A stretch of 64,000 bases of DNA, taken from the NCBI GenBank assembly GCA_000467715.1, contig AJFK01000104.1, positions 1 through 64,000 on the forward strand, read 5' to 3'. Below, one piece after another: positions 11,903 to 26,432 of the stretch (within the stretch, counting starts at the first letter, position 1; the number at the start of each line of letters is the position of its first letter). The notes beneath the pieces are model-generated. The model searched no databases. It had not been told where the DNA came from and saw only the letters and a program-made list of their open reading frames with translations. A program made the position numbers and the translations under genes. The DNA comes from Hysterium pulicare CBS 123377 (taxonomy: Eukaryota > Ascomycota > Dothideomycetes > Hysteriales > Hysteriaceae).

Positions 11903-12517
11903 TATTGTAACTGAGGTGTCATGCTCGTCTTCGAGCCGCAGTTTGGGAGGTGGGAGTGCGTCGAATATAGAATAATGTCAGCCCGGGCTCGGATGTTGAT
12001 CAACACTGTGTCCGGATGTGTCAGATGAGGCGGTGCCCTACGAGAGAATGCCTAAACTTGGTTAGGTAGCTAGTGAAACCGATTTGATAGGCATAGATCA
12101 ATTGTGGAATAGGAAAAGAATGTATGCACAAGATGCAGTTTATCATTCACAAAGAAACAGGGTCGGAGCATTGCTCCTAAACTTTGTTGATTCGTTCACG
12201 ACAAGCGTAAACTAACTCAAGCTATCGACGTACGTCAGCGCGCAGAACAAATCAGCCTCGCCAGCGTGATAACAATGTCGATTTCGGATCATCGTTGGCG
12301 CGCCTCCGAACTTAATAAGCTGCCAAGCATTTGCTACTATCCTGACATACTGGACAATCCAAATATCCCTCCCAGGCACCACTTGACATGAAGACATTCA
12401 CTCCTGTTCAATTCCCGGCCTTTCTGACGTAATACCAAAATCGATCACTCCTCCTAATCTCCGCCGCATTGCCAATCTCCCTTACAATCGAACGGTGGGG
12501 TCCATGAGGCCACCACA
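11903..12517. promoter_or_regulatory. Divergent intergenic region between ARE2 and AP-1 gamma
   Basis: About 615 bases between two start codons facing away from each other, so both promoters must lie here. No conserved operator was recognised. A 61-codon minus-strand frame inside looks random. Confidence 0.5.
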
Positions 12518-15406
12518 ATGACTTCCTGTACGCTAGGCCTCTCCTCCAGCGCAAAGTGACATTCCAGTACTGAGAGGTGCATAGTAAAGCAGTTTATCCG
12601 CAACGTGCGCGCAGCAAAGACGATTGCAGATGAGCGAGCGGTTGTACAGAAAGAGAGCGCTGCTATTCGAGCAAGCTTCAGGGAGGAGAGTGGAGACTCA
12701 AACGTGAGGTGGGTGCTAAATTCACCACTTCTAAGCTCCTCAAATTCTGATGCCATGCAGGAGAAACAATGTCGCCAAGCTCCTATATCTCTTCACATTG
12801 GGAGAACGAACACATTTCGGACAGATAGAATGTCTAAAGTTACTGGCATCTCCCCGCTTTGCGGACAAGCGTTTAGGATACCTAGGAACGATGCTTCTAT
12901 TGGACGAGAACCAGGAGGTTTTAACTTTGGTCACAAACTCACTCAAGAAGTAAGAAGTCCCCAAGCATGGCGAGATTTCTGGTACTAACAGATGCTGCTT
13001 TTTCTAGTGACCTTAATCACCCAAACCAGTACATTGTTGGGCTTGCTCTTTGTACACTTGGCAACATCGCCTCCATTGAGATGTCCCGAGATCTTTTCCC
13101 CGAAGTCGAGACCATATTATCGAGTGCAAATCCGTACATACGCCGAAAAGCTGCTCTTTGCGCAATGAGGATCTGCCGTAAGGTGCCGGACTTGCAAGAA
13201 CACTTCCTAGAAAAGGCGAAGGCTCTCCTTCAAGACCGTAACCATGGCGTCTTGCTATGTGGCTTGACACTGGTAACAAATCTTTGTGAAGCTGATGAGG
13301 CTGAGGACGGCGAAAAGGGCATTGCGGATATATTCAGATCATTAGTTCCAAGTTTGGTCAAGATCCTGAAATCATTGGCCAGCTCTGGATATGCTCCTGA
13401 ACATGATGTCACTGGAATCACGGATCCCTTCCTTCAAGTTAAGATCTTACAGTTACTGCGAGTTCTCGCCCGTGGGGATGTGCAGATAAGTGAGCAGATT
13501 AATGACATTTTAGCTCAGGTAAGCCTCTTTTGTCCTCGGCCAAATATTCATGATTCTTCACGCGGGGACTGACTCGATTAGGTTGCCACAAACACCGATT
13601 CTTCCAAAAATGTTGGGAATTCCATCTTGTACGAAGCGGTTCTTACCATTCTGGACATTGAAGCCGACTCAGGTCTGCGTGTCCTTGGCGTGAATATCCT
13701 GGGAAAGTTCTTGTCGAATCGAGACAATAACATTCGATACGTTGCATTAAACACTCTAATCAAAGTAGTCGCAGTTGAGCCGAATGCAGTTCAACGACAC
13801 CGGAATACCATTCTTGATTGTCTTCGAGATCCTGACATCAGTATTCGAAGGAGGGCGCTAGACCTCAGTTTCACGTTGATAAACGAGGGCAATGTGCGAG
13901 TCTTGATTAGAGAGCTGCTTGCTTTCCTTGAAGTTGCAGATAACGAGTTCAAACCAGTTATGACCTCGCAGATTGGAGTTGCTGCTGATAGGTTTGCCCC
14001 AAACAAAAGGTGGCATATCGATACGATGTTAAGAGTTCTAAAGCTTGTGAGTAGTTCCGCCTTGACCACCCAACGAGGTTCCACAATGCATTACTGACAT
14101 GAGCTGGATTTAGGCGGGAAGCTACGTCAAAGAACAAATCCTATCTTCCTTCGTCCGTTTGATCGCAACCACTCCAGAACTCCAAACATATTCTGTGCAG
14201 AAACTGTACGCAGCTTTAAAGGATGACATCACTCAAGAAGGCCTTACTCTAGCTGGATCATGGGTGATTGGAGAATTTGGTGACGCATTACTGAGAGGGG
14301 GGCAGTACGAAGAAGAAGAGCTCGTTAAGGAAGTCAAGCAGAGCGATCTTGTTGACTTGTTTGAGACTATCCTCAGCAGCAGCTATGCCGGCCAAATTGT
14401 AACCCAGTACATTGTTACTGCAGGAATGAAGCTCACCACACGGTTATCAGACGCTGCGCAAATAGAGCGGCTCAGACGGCTATTACAGAGGAATCAGACC
14501 AACCTCGATATCGAGATCCAACAGCGTTCCGTGGAGTACTTCAACCTCTTCGGATATGATCAAATTAGGAGAGGTGTGCTGGAGAAAATGCCTGCACCTG
14601 AGATTCGTGAGGAACAACGAGTCCTTGGAGAGGCCACCAAATCGAAACGCAAGTCCACAATTGCCAAGAAGAAGCCTACCCAAGCCGCGACTGAAGATAT
14701 GTTGCTTGACCTTATGGGTGGTTCTGACCTCCCTGCGAAGGATTTGAGTGCCACGATGAACGGTTCTCAAAACAATGCCGACCTGCTTGCAGATATTCTT
14801 GGTGGACCCTCACTCTCGACCTCTCCCCCTCCTCAGACCGCTTCTCCAGCTCCACAGCAGTCGAAAGTTGGCTCAATTATGGACCTATTCAATTCTCCCA
14901 ATAATGGGACTCCGCACCCACCTGCACAAGCGCCAGCACCAACTTCGATGGACATTTTTGGCGGCATGTCCTCACCACCACCTCAGACATCAACGCCACC
15001 CGTATCAGGACCTCCAGCCCATCCAGCGTACAATAAGAATGATCTTCAGATCACTTTCCAACTTCAACGGAACGCAAATGCTGTCCAGGTCCTTGCTCGT
15101 TTCCGTAACACAGGAGCCTTCAATCACCTGGGGAGTGTGTCACTGCAGGCGGCGGTGCCTAAGAGCCAGAAGCTTCAGCTGCAGCCTATTAGTCAGTCAG
15201 AATTGGATGGCGGCCAGGAGGCGACTCAGCAAATGAGAGTGACCGCTGTCAATGGGGTGAGTGTGCCTATTTTCCATCTTGAAAACTTGGGCTAATCAAA
15301 TGTGTAGCCGCCACCTGCGAAGTTACGGTTGAGGCTGAAAATTAGCTATTCGAGCAGCAGTGCAGGACAGATGACAGAACAGGTCGATTGGGCAGAGCCA
15401 ACTTAA
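12518..15406 (+). CDS. APL4: AP-1 clathrin adaptor complex subunit gamma
   Basis: Seven exons: 12518-12527, 12585-12708, 12761-12949, 13008-13518, 13582-14046, 14114-15256 and 15308-15406, coding for 846 aa. It is the large gamma-adaptin of AP-1, which sorts cargo between the trans-Golgi network and endosomes with clathrin. The N-terminal adaptin trunk is an array of HEAT-like helices; conserved blocks include [38 protein letters not shown] and [17 protein letters not shown] Pro/Ser/Gln hinge near residues 600-720 holds LLDLMGG and DLLADILGG, likely clathrin-box-like and acidic dileucine-like elements. The gamma-ear (GAE) domain is at the C-terminus. The start codon sits in a tiny first exon (MTS plus one base) chosen because it restores the family start MxSLKQFIRN. 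Confidence 0.94.
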
Positions 15407-16435
15407 GTCATATTGTAGCATTTTCGACATGGCATGATACTGAGCGAGGGTTGTTGGAGCTGGATGGAGCTGCGGCGTGTCAAAGGAAAGCTCGTGGTTA
15501 ATGAAGCGAACTACCTCCACATTGTGCCCAACGAGTACTGCTTCTTTGCTGATGTTCGCCTCGCAGTGGAGTTCAGTAGGAAATTGCTCGCACCCTATTG
15601 CTCTCACATACCGTGCCGAAGACATGCATGGTAGCAAGCTCATTGCCCAATTCAGACCATGACCACACCACCAAGACATTGTGATCGCGGATCTCTTCAA
15701 CCCGTTCGCATCCCCCGCAATACCTGAGAGTTTCTAGAAGGCGGTTTGCTAGCGGCCTGCAATTTAGCCTATACATGTGAACCCATGTTTGACCGCGGCT
15801 CACCATCAAAAAGGATGCTTTTCGACATCTTCGTTGATGCCACACGTATGCCGTGCGGATGGATGGAGAAAATGCGGGATGAGCGCCACTTCCACTGGCA
15901 TTTCTGAGATGCTAACATACTTGCCGAGCAGTTTTTAGCCGTGCCGTGTCAACATCATACCTCCGCAGCCTCATGGACGGCACAGAAAGCTGAATCATGA
16001 CCATATCAATGTTCGCGGGAGTAATTTTAGAAGCTTTGATGTGGCAATCTCGAATCTTCACCCAGCAGTTCCGCCAGCCCGGCTATATTCATCATATTTA
16101 TATTAAATTCATCAACCATAAAACCTCATCCAGTTTAGCTTCCTTCATTTCCCCTGCTAACAGCATCATGACTTTCGATTTATCCGTCGAAGATCGCCCT
16201 ATCCCTAGACTGTGCTGCACACGAAGCCCCGGTTTCTGGCATCGAAATCCTGGTTCAATTGGAAAGATTCTGGAAAGTGTAAACAACCCCTCCCAAGCAG
16301 TGAGCTTCAATTTCCAGAAGATTGTATATATTAAGGTCAATATGGCTTCCAAGTTGTCCTTGTGGTGCGGCTCTTCTCTCTCTTGCCTGTCAACATCTGC
16401 AGATAGTTTCCTCCCTGCTCTCTTTAGTGTCAATC
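15407..16435. promoter_or_regulatory. Xylanase upstream region with possible XlnR site and TATA box
   Basis: The 3' side of AP-1 gamma and the promoter of the GH10 xylanase. A minus-strand GGCTAA lies at 15935-15940 (seen as TTAGCC), matching the core site of the fungal xylanolytic activator XlnR/Xyr1, about 500 bases before the ATG. A TATA-like TATATATTA lies near 16325, about 110 bases before the ATG. A single hexamer match is weak evidence. Short frames at 15.57-15.85 kb look random. Confidence 0.35.
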
Positions 16436-17599
16436 ATGAAGTTCACTACAGTTACGGCGGCTCTGTCTGCGCTTCCTCTTCTGTCATATGCAGCACCAAC
16501 TAGTTATCATGGTGCAAAGCAACCAAAGTCTAAAGGCCTCAATGACCTGGCTTTGGAAGCAGGATTGAAATACTTCGGGACTGCAATCGACAATCCTAGC
16601 TTGAACAATTCGGAGTATTTGTCCATCGCCTACGACAACCATGAATTTGGACAAGTAACACCAGCGAACGGGCAAAAGGTAAGCAAATATCTCAAAGATT
16701 AAATCCAGCCCCCTATTCCTCCATCCCTCACATCAATCACCACAGTCACCAATCCCCGAGCTAATCCCTTCCCACAGTGGATGTACATCGAGCCCACCCG
16801 CAACGTCTTCAACTACACCCTCGGCGACGAGATCATAAAGCCCGCCATCGCCCACCACCAACTCCGCCGCTGCCACAATCTAGTCTGGCACTCGCAACTC
16901 CCGGACTGGCTAACATCCCGCAACTGGACGAAACCCGAGCTCACCTCGATCCTCGAAAACCACATCAAGCACGAAGTCCAGCACTACGCGCACGAATGCT
17001 ACGCTTGGGACGTAGTCAACGAAGCCCTAAACGACGACGGAACCTACCGCTCCGACCTCTGGCTCTGGACATTTGGACCCGAGTATCTGGAACTCGCGTT
17101 CAAATTAGCCAAGAAATATGTCACGCCCGGAACAAAACTATACTATAACGATTATAACATCGAGACCGTGAACAACAAGTCCAAAGCCGTGGTAAACATG
17201 ATCAAAGACTTCCAAAGCAAAGGCATCGAGATCAACGGCGTAGGCCTCCAATCCCATTTCACCGCCGGCTCCTCCCCAACCTACGACCAGCAAGTCGCCA
17301 ACATGGAGCAATTCACAGATCTGGGTCTCGAAGTCGCCATCACGGAACTCGATGTCCGGGTCGCGCTTCCGGACTCGGATGCCAAGATGGCGCAGCAGGC
17401 GCAGGACTATGCGAATAGTGTGCAGGCGTGCGTGGATACGGATGGCTGTGTGGGCGTCACGGTTTGGGATTTCTATGATCCGTTTTCGTGGGTTCCGGGG
17501 GTTTTTGCGGGGTTCGGGGATGCTGATTTGTGGAGTGCGAATTTTACTAAGAAGCCGGCGTATTATGCTATTGCGAAGGTTTTGGAGGATGCGGCGTGA
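16436..17599 (+). CDS. Secreted endo-1,4-beta-xylanase, GH10
   Basis: Two exons, 16436-16678 and 16778-17599, coding for 354 aa. It hydrolyses beta-1,4-xylan outside the cell. The first ~19 residues (MKFTTVTAALSALPLLSYA) are a clear signal peptide. A GH10 TIM barrel follows: FGQVTPANGQK with WMYIEPTR in strand 3, HNLVWHSQLP (the family usually has GHTLVWHSQ), acid/base Glu163 in AWDVVNEAL, nucleophile Glu271 in AITELDVR, and VTVWDFYDPFSW. There is no carbohydrate-binding module. The 99-nt intron falls between GQK and WMY. RCHNLVW in place of RGHTLVW, and the AYDNHEFG start, place it in a less common GH10 branch. The second exon uses codons richer in C at third positions than its neighbours, which is common for highly expressed secreted enzymes. 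Confidence 0.95.
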
Positions 17600-17855
17600 A
17601 GGAGTAGCGCGGATTGACTGGGGGTGAGAGTTCTTGTATATAGTACGAACATGTGAATAAGAAAAGTGACGTTTTGTAGAGACTATATCCTATTAATTGG
17701 AGTAAACTCGCATCTCCAGATTCACCTCCATTGCTCTTCTCCGCAATGGTCAGCTGGAGGGATGCATCTCGTGAAACGAAAGAAAGGTAACACCAAGACC
17801 GCTGACGGGATAAAGCAATGTCTCTCCAACCCCCAAAACATCATTTGAACTTAGA

Positions 17856-20808
17856 TCATTTCAACAAACCACACATACATTGACAATCCGGAACAGGACA
17901 CATAGCATGCCTCGCAAACCAATCTCTAGCATGATGTCCATGAAACCCATGCGTACAATTCATACAAAACACCATCAATCTCGCCTCTGCATCTTCCTCT
18001 GCCAGGGTTGCAGCAGCGCCCGGTTTGGCTGGATCTGGGCTCCCCAGCCACAACATACAAAGGCCACACCTTGGCATCTGAGCACCACAATTCGGGCAGC
18101 TAAGACCTAAAGACGTACTCTGTCGGCTGGAGAAACGTTTGTTGGGCGGTGTTGGTTGGCGGGAGTCGGCGATGAGGTAGTCACGCCTGGTTTTAGCGTC
18201 ACGTCGTAGGGCAAGATTTTGCTGACAGTTGTGGCAGCGGACAGAGAGTGATGGCGAGGAAGGTTTATTGAGGGAACGTTTTTCGCGGTTGATGGAGCGG
18301 AGGTTATGCTCTTTGATGAAGTGGGTTCGCTCGAGAAAGGTGCGCCAGGTTTGCATTTGGGAGAGATAGATGTCTTTCCATAGCGACCAGCGATGGTCGC
18401 GGATGTAGAGGGGGCATGTGCGGGCCATGATGAGGACGGCTGATTGGATGTCGCCGAACTTGGCAATGTAGTGTTCGAAGAGATCCATGGCTCGTTCTGC
18501 GAGGCCGGTAAGAACGAGGCCCTCGATATTACCGTATATCACGGCCTCTGTCTGAGCTGACTTGAGAAAGGCAGCTAAGCGTTCGTCATCTAGATATTTG
18601 AGGGCGACGCCGACTCTATCGGTTAGGGATAGTTGTGTCATTTCGATAACTGTCGTCCAATCTCCACTGGTGAAATATGTTAGGAGTGCCTTTAAGTAAG
18701 GCTCACTCGTCTCCTCAGCCATCCAAGAGCACAGATGCCGTTGCTCCTCATTTACGAAATCGCAAGCGATGACTGCTCCAAGGCCAATATTCTGGAGCAA
18801 CTTATTTTGTGTTGTATATCTGAGGAGATCCAGCGCGACATCTTTGTAGCCTTTGAACACGGCGAGGACGATGGCTTTGTAATATTCGCCTAGATCAATG
18901 AGAGTCATACTTTTCTCTCGGAGACCTTTCTTGGACAAGTTCCATCCGCATATCGCAAGGCACAGTTGCCTATGTTCTGGATAGTTCGTTTGAGTACCTT
19001 GAAAAGCCGGAAACTCTTTACTACTGGATACGTCCTTGACAGCCTCAACGACTAGAGCTTTTGAAGGCCTCGTTTCCGTGTCCAGCAGCCTCTGATCGTA
19101 CGATGCGAGTTTATTGGACCAAATTGATGCGACACCAAGGTAACTCAAGTCGAGGCCGGCCCCGGTCATGCCTTCACCCCAAGCGAGTATATCTAGTCGT
19201 TCGATCAAGCTCCAAACATCGACTAACCAAGGGTCATTGGCGACAATTTCCTTATTCTTCCGACAGTCAAGATTGTACCCTTCCCGACAACGTCGCTTCT
19301 GTGCCTGGGCAGCCTTCAACGTATCTTGCAATGTAAGTTCTACCTTCGGGTAGCCCATGGTGAGAAGGTCTTCATGCATCTCCCTGCTAGAATACGTTGA
19401 AGAAGCCAGAGTAATATTTTGGCGAGGATTGTCGATCGTCAACTTATCTAGTCTACTGGAAAGGCTGTCTCGTGGGCCAAGGCTGATGGAGTGCTTTTTA
19501 CTTAGGGCCTTATTTTGCAGGTCGATTAAATCTTCTGCAATGGTTCCCTGTTCTGGGCCGGGTCGGGCAATGATCTCACGATTTTTGAAGATCTCATCAA
19601 GTGCACTGACATTGATCCGTGGAGCTGGAGATGGAACCTTCATGACTTCGACCTCTCGACTTGGGAAAAGAGCAAGAGCACACTGACCTCCCAGCGAATT
19701 GCCAGCGGTCATGAAATCACAAGCTATTACACGGGAGCTTTCGTCTTTGCGCGGCCGCTCGTCATACCAGGGATATTGGAGATTGTGGGAAACTTTCGTA
19801 TAGAATGGCGATTGCCATGATGGAGCTCCAGGCTGACTGATGGATGTCTGATGTGGTTCTTGCTTGTGTGAGTGCTGCGCAAGTTCAATGACCTTGAGTT
19901 CTCCGGAACTTGATAGAACGCCGAAAGTGGACCGTTTTGTACCGCAGTATCGGAGACTCCAAATGGTTGCATTTTGGGTATTGTCGACAACGGGTCTAAA
20001 CTCGAGAACAGCTCCAGTTGTAGAAGGGTCGTTTGGCGTCCCAGCGGATGATCGAGAAGCAAATCGACGGTCCCAAACGCTTACGGTAGGGTCACCTGCC
20101 GGGCCTGCTGAAACGAAGTAGTTCTCGTCTAATGGATCCACGGCAATGTTATGGACTTGGCGGGTGGGATATTGTTGAGCGCCAGCTGTTCCAGAGTCTG
20201 TGAACTATTTGTTAGTGCTCCCAAGATTCCAGCAAAGGGTCCTTTACGCCCACGGGCTACTCACCTCTGAGATCATAGACTCGAAGACATTGTCTTGATA
20301 CACCCGCGATTAATGTATCCGGCTCTCTAGTCAGAAATTTGATGCTCGAGATCGCTTCAGAGCTGGCCAATTTCTTATACGGCTCTTGGATAGAGGTAAA
20401 ACCGGGAGAGCTTAGATCATATATGTTCAGACAGACATCGTTTCGAACCCGATCCAGACCAGTAGCGATGAAATTCTTGGAGCTGAAAGCTATGGAATTG
20501 CATTTTCTTTGATGCTTGATAGGAAATGAATGAGTGAAGTCGGATTGAGGTCGGTCGGCATCAACTTGAACGATGATTGCTTCGCCAGAAGCGGAGCCTA
20601 GTCCGACCAAATGCTCATCTCTTTTAGACCAGTCGAATGCAGTAAAGTTTGGTAGCTTGTCTCGCATACATAGCTGCTTATACTTCACTTTGGTTTTCTC
20701 GAAAGACTCGATCTGGTTTAGTCGTAATCGATTACCCGCTACATCGATGATAAGAAATCGAGGTGTCTGTTGAGTTGAATGAGGCGACCACCGGATGGCC
20801 GCTTCCAT
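17856..20808 (-). CDS. SEA4: SEA/GATOR2 complex subunit SEA4 (MIOS)
   Basis: Two exons, 20808-20265 and 20197-17856, coding for 961 aa. It is a subunit of the SEACAT/GATOR2 complex on the vacuole membrane, which promotes TORC1 signalling by opposing SEACIT/GATOR1. The N-terminal half is a WD40 propeller: FDWSKRDEHLVGLGS, CNSIAFSSKNFIATGLD, ISSIKFLTREPDTLIAGVS, VWDRRFASRS. An alpha-solenoid follows (near CGWNLSKKGLREKSMTLID). The C-terminus is a zinc ribbon plus RING-like fold: CHNCQQNL, CPNCGAQMPRCGLCMLW, FCMNCTHGFHGHHA and CPVPDCQCMCG. This end is diagnostic of MIOS/SEA4 among the WD40 members of the complex. It is divergent from EFG1, with 300 bases between starts. Confidence 0.93.
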
Positions 20809-21108
20809 GTTACTGGACGATAACTTGCAGGTTCATGCAAATGGGAATTACTAAAAAAATAATAATTATGGAAAGTGACCTTAGAGGTGGCTCAAAGCCT
20901 AAGAAATATATTAGCCTGACCCATTTCTCAGGGTTTAGAAGATCAAATGCGTGACCTTGATAGTAGACTATCTTCAGATGGAAAAGTGGATAGTTTTGCG
21001 GTCGTAGTAATATCTCTTGGCATTGTCGGCTAAACCTCGGCCCGCATAGCAGTCTACTTCTCGAGATTTTGTCTGTTCAGACCTCAACTCCACCAACCTC
21101 CTCCAGCA
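20809..21108. promoter_or_regulatory. Divergent intergenic region between SEA4 and EFG1
   Basis: Exactly 300 bases separate the two start codons, so the promoters of both genes must share it. An A-rich tract lies near 20852-20866. No known operator was recognised. Confidence 0.45.
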
Positions 21109-22047
21109 ATGTCGCACAAACGAAAGCTCAGTGAGTTTGCAGATGGTAGCAGTGAACAGGACTTCTCTTCCAAAAAACACCGAGGGAATTCTAAACCTGG
21201 TGGATATTTGAAAGGACCCAAGGACTCGAAATCTCGCCGATCTGCTGAGCTCAAAACTAATTCTGCTAATGCACTCAAAACTCGGATACGTAACCTCAGG
21301 CGACTTCTCGAATATGTGGATGATGATACAAGGTCTCGAATGCCTGCAAACGTCCGCATTGACCGTGAGCGAGAACTAGCAACATGTGAGCATGATCTCG
21401 AAGCGAAGAAGTTAGCAGCACGAGAAGCAGGGCAACGAAAGAAGATGATAAGCAAGTATCATCAAGTGCGCTTCTTTGGTAATTAAACTTCACTCAGTCT
21501 CTTATGTTGAAACTAGTAGTCGTTAACAGAAGACTCAGACCGTCAGAAAGCTACTCGTATTCTGAAGAAAGTCCAGCGGGACCTCGATGCCAACACAGAT
21601 CCTTCCCAAAAAGAAGCCCTCCGTCAGAAGCTTCACAATGCGGAAGTTGATCTAAATTATGCACTATATTACCCTCTCGCAAAACCTTACTCTGCTCTGT
21701 TCCCACGCACGAAACGAGCCGATTCGAAAGATCCTGGACTCAACTCACATTCAGATGGTGGCGGAGACGGCAAGGAGGAGATGGAAGGTTCGTCCGAGAG
21801 AATTAAGGGTGATCTCACAATGTGGACGACTGTTGAGAAAGCAATGGAGAACGGCACTTTGGAACTCTTACGCAATAGCAACCCCATAGATCTCGACATT
21901 GCAGATCAGTTGGAGGAAGTCCGAAAGAAAACCAAAAAGAGGAATTCGAAAACTCCGTCAAGTGGAATAAGAAGGAAGAATGGGGATTGGACAAAGGAGG
22001 CTATAGGTGAAGATGATGAGGAGAGCGACGGCGGCTTCTTCGAGTGA
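21109..22047 (+). CDS. EFG1: rRNA-processing protein EFG1
   Basis: Two exons, 21109-21478 and 21539-22047, coding for 292 aa. EFG1 is a nucleolar protein of the small-subunit processome needed for early 18S rRNA maturation. The core holds a basic, coiled N-terminal helix (KTRIRNLRRLLEY), then KYHQVRFF joined across the intron to DRQKATRILKKVQRDL, then AEVDLNYALYYPLAKPYSALFP, the family's most recognisable block. The tail is acidic and lysine-rich and ends DDEESDGGFFE. The acceptor before ACCGTCAG was chosen because it yields RFFDRQKA; two other AG acceptors a few bases upstream would add one or three residues. Length fits the family. Confidence 0.9.
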
Positions 22048-25257
<3,210 letters not shown>

Positions 25258-26339
25258 GCTATTCCAATGGCTTGTTTTTCTTTGTTCACTTCTGGGGGAA
25301 GGTTAGCGGATCTGGGGATGTGGTTTGCGATGCCGTGATGATATGTTATTCAATGGTTGATGCATTACGGTTCTGGGTGTACTGGCGTTGCTCATTTCCG
25401 TAGATTTCATAATGATCCCAAATGAATGATATGGGTGGGCAATCCTTTGCGTGTTTTTACTATCCCAAGTGACAGATTATGCTATTACTCATTGTTATGT
25501 GTTATATTAACCAGACTCCTTGTTACCATGCGGAGAAATGTCTACTGCATTTATTCTTCGATCATGTTGAACAACGCGAATCCTGACGATCTTGCCATGA
25601 ATCTTCCCATCTACATCAAGATCACCATGTCTGGCAAGTAGACTAACGTACGCGAAGACTCTTAAACGACTCTCGTCGTCCTTTGAAGATACTTACTCAA
25701 GCTATTTCAACTGGTCCTGGTTCCAAACACGAGAGAGCTTACGTAGGCTTAAATGGAAACTCAAGCCATTCAATACCACGTGTACTATATAGAAGCATCT
25801 ACAGTATCCAAGCAGCGCCCTACACTACATCGATACTTTCTCAACCTAATTCTTCTTCTAGAACAATCCTATTCCATTCCTAGCTCGCAGCTGCGTTTCA
25901 TCAAACTTGTTGGCACTACCAACAATGCGAAACTGCATCAACGCAATCCTCATCGCCCTCACCGTTTTATATGTATCTGGAAGCACTTTGGCATCAAGAC
26001 GTTCCTGCGATTTTATCGGGTTGGCGAAGGGAGTTCTGCTTCGAAAACTTATGAGCTCTTTGGTCTCGACTACGGAATGCTAATTTACGAACTAATGCAG
26101 GTATCTTCCTCCTCTAAATATGGTTCTTCTCAATTAATGTGATTATGCCTATGCCATGAAATCTAAAACTATAGGAACGAAATTACTACGTGTGGTTTAA
26201 CTTTTAAGTCTCCGTCTCCAACCAGCGTCCTTGATATAGATTCACCCAACGATTTGCAGCCGCAGTCTCCATTTCCAGCAATCTTAGACTGCGTAAAGGA
26301 ACTTCAATAGGGCAAAAATAAAAGCGCAAAAAGAATAAT
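25258..26339. other. Region downstream of TEF1
   Basis: The first ~200 bases are TEF1 3' UTR. Two overlapping plus-strand frames follow near 25426-25641 and 25753-26142; neither resembles a known family. Inside the second, in another frame, lies a short frame with a strong signal-peptide look, listed separately. Confidence 0.4.
25925..26083 (+). CDS. Possible small secreted peptide (52 aa)
   Basis: ATG at 25925-25927, stop TAA at 26081-26083. The N-terminus MRNCINAILIALTVLYVSG is a convincing signal peptide (short basic start, hydrophobic core, small residues at the expected cleavage zone STLA-SRRS). The predicted mature part is about 28 aa, basic, with two cysteines (SCDF... and the final EC). 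A 129-codon frame overlaps it in another phase and is equally unidentified. With no intron, homologue or promoter evidence this may be chance. Confidence 0.25.
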   Translation: MRNCINAILIALTVLYVSGSTLASRRSCDFIGLAKGVLLRKLMSSLVSTTEC

Positions 26340-26432
26340 CGACATAGACAGGATTCGAACCTGTGCTCCCGAAGGAAATAGATGTCAAACGGCGATTCGA
26401 GTCTATCGCTTTAACCACTCAGCCACTATGCC
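26340..26432 (-). tRNA. tRNA-Ser(CGA) with a short intron
   Basis: On the minus strand the acceptor arms GGCATAG and CTATGTC pair (one G-T), with discriminator G. The D arm is GCTGAGTGGTTAAAGC. The anticodon stem ATAGA/TCTAT encloses CTCGAA, giving anticodon CGA, followed by a roughly 12-nt intron one base 3' of the anticodon. A long variable arm (TCC-TTCG-GGA) is typical of serine tRNAs, and the T arm is ACAGG-TTCGAAT-CCTGT. T-rich runs just downstream on the minus strand (positions 26310-26336) can serve as the Pol III terminator. The A and B boxes are intact, so it looks functional. Confidence 0.93.
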
